Assembly (NCBI GenBank): GCA_955651875.1
Contig: CATPAP010000039.1
Location: 1-5,200, forward strand
DNA: 5,200 nt
Direction: 5' to 3'
Source: Candidatus Dormiibacterota bacterium
GTDB lineage: Bacteria > Chloroflexota > Dormibacteria > Aeolococcales > Aeolococcaceae
Program-made: the position numbers and the translations under genes
Part shown: positions 1-5,200 of the stretch, piece by piece
Numbering within the stretch: position 1 is the stretch's first letter
Layout: every line of letters starts with the position of its first letter
Notes under the pieces: generated by a model
What the model was told of the DNA's origin: nothing
Seen by the model: the letters and a program-made list of their open reading frames with translations, nothing else
Databases searched by the model: none

Positions 1-1657
1 CATCGTTTTCGGTACCGGCGTCGGAGCGCTCGTCTGTCTGGCGATCGGGCTGCTCTCCGTCACCGGTGGAGTTGTTTTTTTTTTTTTTGTTTCGGAGTTC
101 ACCGAGATCTACACGTACGCGCTGAACATCGTGACGCTCATCGGGCTGGGCATTGCCATCGACTACTCGCTCTTCATCGTCAGCCGCTTCCGCGAGGAGC
201 TGGCCAATGGCCACGACGTGCCGGCGGCCGTGACGCTCGCCATGGGCACAGCCGGGCGCGCCATCGCGTTCAGCGGGCTCACCGTGGCCATCGGACTGGC
301 CGCGATGCTCTTCTACCGTGGCACGTTTCTGGTCTCCATGGGGATCTGCGGAGCCATCGTCGTCGCCGTCTCGGTGCTGCTCGCGCTCACCTTCCTGCCG
401 GCCCTGCTCTCGATTCTCGGACCGCGCATCAACCGGTTCTCGGTGCCGATCCTCCGGCCGCGTCCGTTCGGGCAGGGGATGTGGCACCGAGTGGCGGTCG
501 GGGTCATGCGCCGGCCGGTGCTCGTCCTGGTGCCGACGATCGCCGTGCTGCTCGCCGCCGGCTCGCCCTTCCTGCACATCCACCTCGCCAACACCGACGT
601 CACCCAGCTGCCTCCCGACGCGGAGGCGCGGCGTGGCGCCGAGCTACTGGCGTCGGCCTTCCCAAGCCAGGGTGCCAACGTGATCGAGGTCGTCGTCCAG
701 TACGCCAGCAGCTCGCCGCTGGCGCCAGCGAACCTGGCCATCGCCGACGAGCTGAGCCGGCGGCTGCAGGGCACACCAGGGGTCGCGACCGTGCACAGCT
801 ATGTCAATGTCGATCCGCGCCTGTCGCTGGCCGCGTACCAACAGCTCTACGCCGGTTCGGTCGCCTCCCTGCCGGTGGCGGCGCGCGACGAGGTGACCCG
901 AACGGTCGGGCGCAGCATCGCCGTCCTCGATGCGGTCACCCCAGCCCTCCCAGCCAGCGACACGGCGCACGCCCTGGTGCGCACCATCCGCTCGGAGGCC
1001 GCCGTCAGGGGCGCCACCGTCCTCGTCACCGGGGACACCGCGTTCGACATCGACTTCGTCGCCTACATCATCAAGCAGACACCGCTGGCCGTCGGCTTCG
1101 CCATGGTGACCACCGTCATCGTGCTCTTCTTCCTGCTGCGCTCGCTGATCCTGCCCATCAAGGCGGTGCTCATGAACCTGCTCTCGCTGAGTGCGGCCTT
1201 CGGCGCCATGGTTTGGATCTTCCAGGACGGTCACCTCGCACGGCTGCTCAACATCACCGCCGACCCGATCGACCCCACCCTGCCGGTGCTGCTGTTCTGT
1301 GTCGTCTTCGGTCTGTCGATGGACTATGAAGTCTTCCTACTGACGCGCATGCAGGAGGCGTGGCGGCGCAGCCACGACAATCGCTCCGCCGTCGCCGAGG
1401 GGCTGGAGCGCAGCGGCAGGCTGGTGACCGGGGCGGCAGCGATCATGATCAGCGTGTTCGTCGCGTTCGGCCTGGGGCGCGTGGTGACCATCAAGGCCAC
1501 CGGCATCGGCATGGCGGTGGCCGTCTTCGTCGACGCCACCCTGGTGCGCGCTCTGGTCGTGCCAGCCCTGATGCGGCTGCTCGGCCAGGCCAACTGGTGG
1601 GCCCCGCGCTGGCTGCGACGACTGCCCGGTGCTACCGAGGTCGACATCGCCGCCTGA
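1..1657 (+). CDS. MMPL/RND family membrane transporter, C-terminal part (5' end outside window)
   Basis: The frame is open from position 2 to the TGA at 1655-1657, giving 551 visible residues. MMPL proteins of this type usually have roughly 700-750 residues, so I infer that about 150-200 N-terminal residues lie to the left. The GTG at 131 is internal: coding similarity continues upstream of it. Two hallmark Asp-Tyr pairs sit in membrane helices, GLGIAIDYSLFIVSRFREE (D codon at 161) and FGLSMDYEVFLLTR (D codon at 1322). In MmpL-type RND pumps these pairs carry the proton relay. Between them lies a soluble periplasmic/extracytoplasmic porter domain (about 590-1075), flanked by hydrophobic helices; four or five more helices follow to about 1580. 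The C-terminus is short and lacks an MmpL3-like cytoplasmic tail. The protein probably exports a lipid or hydrophobic compound by proton antiport across the plasma membrane; the substrate cannot be inferred. Positions 75-88 are an unusual T run inside an upstream helix. The gene converges with the nucleotidyltransferase gene. Confidence 0.93.
   Translation, partial: IVFGTGVGALVCLAIGLLSVTGGVVFFFFVSEFTEIYTYALNIVTLIGLGIAIDYSLFIVSRFREELANGHDVPAAVTLAMGTAGRAIAFSGLTVAIGLAAMLFYRGTFLVSMGICGAIVVAVSVLLALTFLPALLSILGPRINRFSVPILRPRPFGQGMWHRVAVGVMRRPVLVLVPTIAVLLAAGSPFLHIHLANTDVTQLPPDAEARRGAELLASAFPSQGANVIEVVVQYASSSPLAPANLAIADELSRRLQGTPGVATVHSYVNVDPRLSLAAYQQLYAGSVASLPVAARDEVTRTVGRSIAVLDAVTPALPASDTAHALVRTIRSEAAVRGATVLVTGDTAFDIDFVAYIIKQTPLAVGFAMVTTVIVLFFLLRSLILPIKAVLMNLLSLSAAFGAMVWIFQDGHLARLLNITADPIDPTLPVLLFCVVFGLSMDYEVFLLTRMQEAWRRSHDNRSAVAEGLERSGRLVTGAAAIMISVFVAFGLGRVVTIKATGIGMAVAVFVDATLVRALVVPALMRLLGQANWWAPRWLRRLPGATEVDIAA
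75..88. repeat. T14 homopolymer inside the transporter reading frame
   Basis: Fourteen consecutive T follow GTTG and precede GTTTCGG. In the transporter frame the run supplies the end of a Val codon and four TTT Phe codons, reading V-V-F-F-F-F-V within a hydrophobic segment. Flanking codons are strongly G/C-ending, so four consecutive TTT codons are out of character. The frame on both sides is the same, and the protein aligns in length with what I recall of MMPL relatives, where this place holds a Leu/Val-rich helix. The run could be real (a slippage-prone contingency tract), a recent expansion, or a sequencing or assembly artefact. The sequence alone cannot decide. Confidence 0.95.
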
Positions 1658-1661
1658 CGCC

Positions 1662-4175
1662 TCAAGGGCTCTGAGCAGTGTCCACCACCGCGCCGGTGGG
1701 CTGCCCGTTGGCGCCCATGGCGATGCGCACCCGCTCCAGGTACTCGTTGACCAGGCGCCTAGCGGTCTGCTCGTCGTTGACGCTGGCGACGATGTGGTAC
1801 GCGGGCTCGTCGGGATCGGGCCGCACCAGCACGAAGCCGCCGTCGACAAACACCTTGATCCCGTCGACGAGGTCGAGGTTGCGGCCGTTGTGGTCAGCGA
1901 GCAGACGACGCATCACCTTGCCTTTTGCCTCCCAGGGGCAGAACTCGGTGGCGGTGATGTACGTCGACACGGGCAGGTTGCGGCGCATCTCGCTGAGCGG
2001 TGTCTGGAAGACGGCGCGCATCTCGAGGAGCTTGACCAGGGTGTACATGGCGTCGTACGCCCCGAAGAAGTACGGCCAGATGAATCCCCCCTCGCCGTCG
2101 GCGGCAAGACAGGTGCTCGGCGCCGCCGAGGCGCGCAGCACAGCGGAGGCCTCGCCGGGGGTGGCGGTGAAGGATCCGCCGGCTGCCTCGACCAGCGCCG
2201 CGATCCATTGCGGAGTCGTCGCCGGCGCCAGCACGATGCCAGGGTGCGTTTTCATCCACCAGCTGACCAGCACGCCGAACGCCTCGTACGGTGTCAGCAC
2301 GGTGCCCTCGTCGTCGATCAGCGTGATTCGCTCCCCGGTGGAGCTGATCATGCAGCCGACGTCGGCGTGCACCGTCCTGCTGATCACCGCAGTCTCCTCG
2401 GGGACGGTGCGATGGTGGGGCTGCTCGTTGAGGCCGGCGTTGAGCGGGATCGCACGGACGCCGAGATCATTGAGGATCCCGGGCAGAACGGTCGACGCCT
2501 GGCTGTAGTCGTAGTCGATGAGCACCCGGAAGTTGGCGGCGCGGATGGCCGGGGCATCGACACTGCTGAGGAGGTGTTCGCAGTACTCGTCATGGGGGTC
2601 GACATACTCGATGTCGCCCATCTCATAGAACGCGGCGCGGCGGAAGTCCTCGCGGTAGAAGAGGTTCTCGAGCTTGCGCTCGGCGCGCTTGTCGATCTGC
2701 AGACCGTCACCGTCTAAGAAGCGGATGTCGGCGCTGCGCTGGTCGAGCGGCGACACCAGCACGTGCACCCCGGCGTCGCAATGGCCGCCGCGGGTGGCGA
2801 ACTGCGTCAGCGGCACAGGGACCTCGTGGAGGTCGCGCACGGTGGCACCGGCACTGATCAGCCCGGAGACCAAGGCCCGTTTGATCATGCGCGAGCTGCG
2901 CGCGTGGTCGCGCGCCACCGCGATGGCGGCGTTCCGGGGCAGGGTGGCCGCGAGGGCCGTCCCCAGGCGCGCACAGAACTCAGGGGTGAGCTCGACGTTG
3001 ATGAGTCCTCCCATGCCGTAGGAGGAGAACAGCCCCCGCCGCCACTCACCGGCCCAGATGATCGACTCGTTGACCGTGGAGCCGGGCTCGATCTCCTTGT
3101 GCGGCCAGATCTTCACGCCCGAACGGATACGTGAGCCGCGACCGATCACGCAGTCGTCGCCGATCACGGTGTTGTCCTCGAGCAGACTGCCGTCCTTGAC
3201 GGTGACGTTGCGGCAGACGATGCTCTGGCGCAAGCGGCAGTTCTCACCGATGTATGAGTGCGGCCAGATCACGGTGTGCGACACCTTGGCGTTGTTGTCG
3301 ATGATCGCGTACTTGTCGATGACCGCGTGGCCATTGATGTACGCACCCGCCTTGAGCTTCACCTCGTCACCGACGAATGCCGGCCCTTCGAGCTGAACGC
3401 CGATGCCGAACTCAACCCCGTCGCCGATCCACACGTTGCCCTCGCGCCGGCCGGGGATGTGGCACCGCACGCGTCCTTCGAGCGCGTCCCAGTTCGCCTG
3501 CATGTACGACTGGAGCGACCCGATGTCGCACCAGTAGCCCTCGGCGACGATGCCGAACAGGGGCTCGTGTCGGCGAAGCATGCGCGGGAAGACGTCCTGC
3601 GACCAGTCCACTGAGGTGTCGGGCTTGATGTGCTCGAGGACAGAGGGCTCGATGACATAGATGCCGGTGTTGGCATGGTCACTGAACACCTCTCCCCACG
3701 ACGGCTTCTCTAGAAAGCGGCGCACCCGCCCGTCCGGATCGGTCACGACCACGCCGTATTCGAGCGGGTTGGGCACACTCTTGAGCACGATGCTCGCGCG
3801 GCTGCCGCGGCGGCGGTGCTCGTCGATCACCGATGTGAGGTCGATGTCGGTGAGCCCATCGCCGCTGATCACCAGGAAGGTGCCGTCGAGCAGGTGGGCG
3901 GCGTTGCGAACGCTCCCCGCCGTCCCCAGCGGCCTGTCCTCGATGACGTACTCGATCTCCATGTCGAGGTCGGAGCCGTCGCCGAGCCGGTTGCGGATCT
4001 CGGCGCCGAGGTACTGGAGGGTGAGGATCACCCTGGTGATCCCATGGTCACGCAGCAGGCGGAGGATGTGTTCGACGACCGGTGTGCCCACCACAGGAAC
4101 GAGCGGTTTGGGGTACTGGCTGGTGAGGGGGCGAAGGCGCGAGCCCTCTCCACCGGCCATGACCACCGCCGTCAT
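1662..4175 (-). CDS. Sugar-1-phosphate nucleotidyltransferase (mannose-1-phosphate guanylyltransferase-like) fused to beta-helix and degenerate phosphomannomutase domain
   Basis: This is a complete gene of 837 residues from the ATG at 4175 (851 from the ATG at 4217). I prefer 4175 because relatives begin directly with M-x-AVVMAGGEG; neither start has a clear Shine-Dalgarno. Numbering from 4175: the nucleotidyltransferase domain (about 1-235) has GGEGSRLRPLT (8-18), the PKP lysine K23, GDG with metal-ligand D106, EKPSWGEVFSD from 156, and GYWCDIG with the second metal ligand D217. Hexapeptide repeats of a left-handed beta-helix follow (about 241-376). A phosphomannomutase-like region (about 381-825) completes it. 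In that region the phosphoserine loop TASHNP reads LVSPLD (S475 aligned), the metal loop DGDxDR reads SSTGER (611-616), GEESGH reads DGEGGF (693-698), and RPSGTEP reads RPDPDEP (785-791). This matches a fusion family known in actinobacteria, cyanobacteria and Chloroflexota. It likely makes an NDP-sugar (GDP-mannose by family annotation) in the cytoplasm; base and sugar specificity are unproven, and mutase activity is doubtful. It is probably co-transcribed with the gene ending at 4258. Confidence 0.92.
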   Translation of the reverse strand: MTAVVMAGGEGSRLRPLTSQYPKPLVPVVGTPVVEHILRLLRDHGITRVILTLQYLGAEIRNRLGDGSDLDMEIEYVIEDRPLGTAGSVRNAAHLLDGTFLVISGDGLTDIDLTSVIDEHRRRGSRASIVLKSVPNPLEYGVVVTDPDGRVRRFLEKPSWGEVFSDHANTGIYVIEPSVLEHIKPDTSVDWSQDVFPRMLRRHEPLFGIVAEGYWCDIGSLQSYMQANWDALEGRVRCHIPGRREGNVWIGDGVEFGIGVQLEGPAFVGDEVKLKAGAYINGHAVIDKYAIIDNNAKVSHTVIWPHSYIGENCRLRQSIVCRNVTVKDGSLLEDNTVIGDDCVIGRGSRIRSGVKIWPHKEIEPGSTVNESIIWAGEWRRGLFSSYGMGGLINVELTPEFCARLGTALAATLPRNAAIAVARDHARSSRMIKRALVSGLISAGATVRDLHEVPVPLTQFATRGGHCDAGVHVLVSPLDQRSADIRFLDGDGLQIDKRAERKLENLFYREDFRRAAFYEMGDIEYVDPHDEYCEHLLSSVDAPAIRAANFRVLIDYDYSQASTVLPGILNDLGVRAIPLNAGLNEQPHHRTVPEETAVISRTVHADVGCMISSTGERITLIDDEGTVLTPYEAFGVLVSWWMKTHPGIVLAPATTPQWIAALVEAAGGSFTATPGEASAVLRASAAPSTCLAADGEGGFIWPYFFGAYDAMYTLVKLLEMRAVFQTPLSEMRRNLPVSTYITATEFCPWEAKGKVMRRLLADHNGRNLDLVDGIKVFVDGGFVLVRPDPDEPAYHIVASVNDEQTARRLVNEYLERVRIAMGANGQPTGAVVDTAQSP

Positions 4176-4217
4176 GTGCGAGCCCACGGCCGACGAGTTC
4201 ATTGTCGCCGCCATCAT

Positions 4218-4256
4218 AGGGGCGCGGCGCGCGCGACGAGACGAGGTGCCGCCCCT
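4218..4256 (-). other. Inverted repeat in the gap before the nucleotidyltransferase gene
   Basis: On the plus strand AGGGGCG (4218-4224) is matched by CGCCCCT (4250-4256), a perfect 7-bp arm that extends by 2-3 pairs if one base is bulged. The G+C-rich loop is about 25 nt. On the transcribed minus strand the hairpin would begin one base after the TGA of the upstream gene and end immediately before the ATG at 4217. There is no U run after it, so it does not look like a standard intrinsic terminator. It could be a weak attenuator, an mRNA-processing element or a translation-modulating structure, or chance in GC-rich DNA. If it forms, it covers the place where a ribosome binding site for the 4217 start would lie. 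Confidence 0.35.
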
Positions 4257-4257
4257 T

Positions 4258-5200
4258 TCAGCGCGGCGACGCCGCGCGGCCCAAGGCCATCTCGTAGAGC
4301 GCGGCGATCGTGCCTGTGCGCGGCGTCTCCTCCACCACCGTCGCGGCCTGCCGTCCGAGGTCGAGGAGGTCGACCTGCCCCGCGCCCGCGTGCGTCACGC
4401 CGATCCCCGCCGCCGCAGACGCCTCGACCCGGTAGCCGGGGGAGCCCTCGCCAACGCTGAGCACCGTGGCTGGGGGCGCCGCGGCTCCGGCCAGCCGAGC
4501 GATGAGCGCGGCCGTCTGCCACTCGAAGCCGTGCACGATGTCCGGTGAGAACGCGGTCCTCTCGACAAGCGCGCTGCCCAGCGCGCAGAAAGCGAGGTAG
4601 CGCTCGCCGTCGTCGAGCGCACCGTACAGCGAGTCCCTGTCGAAGTAGGCGGGTGCGTCGATGCTGAGCACCGGTACACCACGCTGTGGGAGCGCTCCCT
4701 GCACCACGCGTGCCATCAGTGCGCGACCCCACGCAACGCAGGTCAGGTGCGCGATGCGCAACCCAGGGGATGCGCCAGGATGGGCGCCGCGATGGGCGGG
4801 GATGACGACCACGACGTCGTGGCCAAGGGCGGATGCATCGGAGGCGGTGGCGGCCACCCGGTCGGCGAGCTCGCCGGCCGCGACCAATGGTGCGCACTCG
4901 GCGGCGACGATGAGCACTCGCAACGGGCGTTGGAGGCCGCCCGTCGGCGTGTCGACGTGAAGCGTCCCGCTGGCAGGCACGCGCTCGGAGCCGCGGTCCG
5001 ACTCCTCGAGGGTGACCGTGAAGTCCACCGCTCCTGGAATGAGCGCCACGGACAGGTTCCTGACCGCGCGGTCGACCGACAGCCGTCCTGCCGGGCCAGC
5101 GTCGACAACCGCACGATCAAATCCAGGCATTCCGTCACCGAAACGGAGATGAAGACGGCCCCCGCCGGCGCCGTAGTAGATCCGCGACACGGTGCTCGCC
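4258..5200 (-). CDS. Glycogen/starch synthase (GT5) N-terminal-half-like protein with beta-rich leader, C-terminal part (5' end outside window)
   Basis: The frame is open from the right edge to the TGA at 4258-4260. The GTG at 5190 is probably internal, since the frame continues A-S-T upstream of it. Numbering from that GTG, residues 1-88 are a Gly/Val-rich, apparently all-beta segment (SRIYYGAGGGRLHLRFGDG, then FTVTLEESDRG and PASGTLHVDTPTG). It resembles accessory domains that I associate, less securely, with the C-terminal part of GH57 alpha-glucan enzymes. Residues 90-290 resemble the N-terminal Rossmann half of GT5 glycogen synthases: LRVLIVAAECAPLV, ALGHDVVVVIPAHRG, YFDRDSLYG (182-190), FSPDIVHGFEWQTAAL (214-229) and VDLLDLG. 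The family's ADP-glucose-binding KTGGLAD reads AAGELAD (104-110), and HAHDW reads HGFEW. The product ends about 20 residues later, with no second GT-B half and so no E-x7-E region. It may be a GH57-type enzyme with a non-catalytic GT5-like tail, or a regulatory or binding protein. It lies upstream of the nucleotidyltransferase gene, with 40-82 nt between them. Confidence 0.72.
   Translation of the reverse strand, partial: ASTVSRIYYGAGGGRLHLRFGDGMPGFDRAVVDAGPAGRLSVDRAVRNLSVALIPGAVDFTVTLEESDRGSERVPASGTLHVDTPTGGLQRPLRVLIVAAECAPLVAAGELADRVAATASDASALGHDVVVVIPAHRGAHPGASPGLRIAHLTCVAWGRALMARVVQGALPQRGVPVLSIDAPAYFDRDSLYGALDDGERYLAFCALGSALVERTAFSPDIVHGFEWQTAALIARLAGAAAPPATVLSVGEGSPGYRVEASAAAGIGVTHAGAGQVDLLDLGRQAATVVEETPRTGTIAALYEMALGRAASPR

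Noticed and set aside
55..88. Possible intrinsic terminator: CTCC/GGAG short stem (55-58 with 68-71) followed by T14
   Set aside because: The stem is only about 4 bp with weak inner pairing, and it lies inside an open transporter frame; a tract artefact or slippage tract explains the T run better.
131..133. GTG as the transporter start codon
   Set aside because: The frame is open upstream to the window edge and encodes further membrane-helix sequence typical of the family, so the GTG is internal.
313..1329. Several antisense and alternate-frame open frames across the transporter gene
   Set aside because: Arg-, Ala- and Ser-rich shadow translations of a strongly supported MMPL coding frame.
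1629..2717. Plus-strand open frame of 362 codons opposite the nucleotidyltransferase gene
   Set aside because: It overlaps a gene with clear family motifs, its translation has no recognisable domain and is charged and low in hydrophobic pattern, and long antisense frames are expected in GC-rich DNA.
3816..4460. Plus-strand open frames spanning the gap between the two minus-strand genes
   Set aside because: The translation becomes Arg/Pro/Ala-rich and low-complexity, matches nothing I recognise, and lies antisense to two supported genes.
5188..5190. GTG as the true start of the GT5-like gene
   Set aside because: The frame continues to the window edge, the beta-rich segment appears to begin upstream, and only 10 bases precede the codon, so a ribosome binding site cannot be judged.

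Overview
The window is about two-thirds G+C and almost entirely coding, with strongly G/C-ending codons. Its three gene products suggest a high-GC bacterium, most likely an actinobacterium. A Chloroflexota-like lineage carrying the same nucleotidyltransferase/mutase fusion is also possible, and the sequence does not settle the phylum. There are two partial genes at the edges, one complete gene in the middle, and no sign of RNA genes, CRISPR arrays or insertion sequences.

Layout: (1) Positions 1-1657, plus strand, hold the C-terminal ~550 residues of an MMPL/RND-type membrane transporter whose start lies left of the window. Its frame is open across an anomalous run of 14 T (75-88). (2) From 1662 the minus strand is occupied. 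A complete gene ends at 1662 and starts at 4175 or 4217. It encodes a fusion of a sugar-1-phosphate nucleotidyltransferase, a left-handed beta-helix and a phosphomannomutase-like domain whose catalytic loops are degenerate. (3) Upstream of it on the same strand, after a short gap containing an inverted repeat, is the 3' part of a gene (4258-5200, start beyond the right edge). Its product joins a beta-rich segment to the N-terminal half of a glycogen/starch-synthase-like (GT5) glycosyltransferase and stops before the second catalytic half.

The two minus-strand genes are probably co-transcribed and point to carbohydrate metabolism: activated-sugar supply together with alpha-glucan or polysaccharide handling. 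Both end in domains that look like enzymes but lack key catalytic residues, which is the most interesting biological theme here. The transporter converges on them with only 4 bp between stop codons and is probably functionally unrelated. I see no clearly undescribed system. The best leads are the T14 tract, the two degenerate enzyme-like domains, and the hairpin and start-site ambiguity between the two sugar genes.
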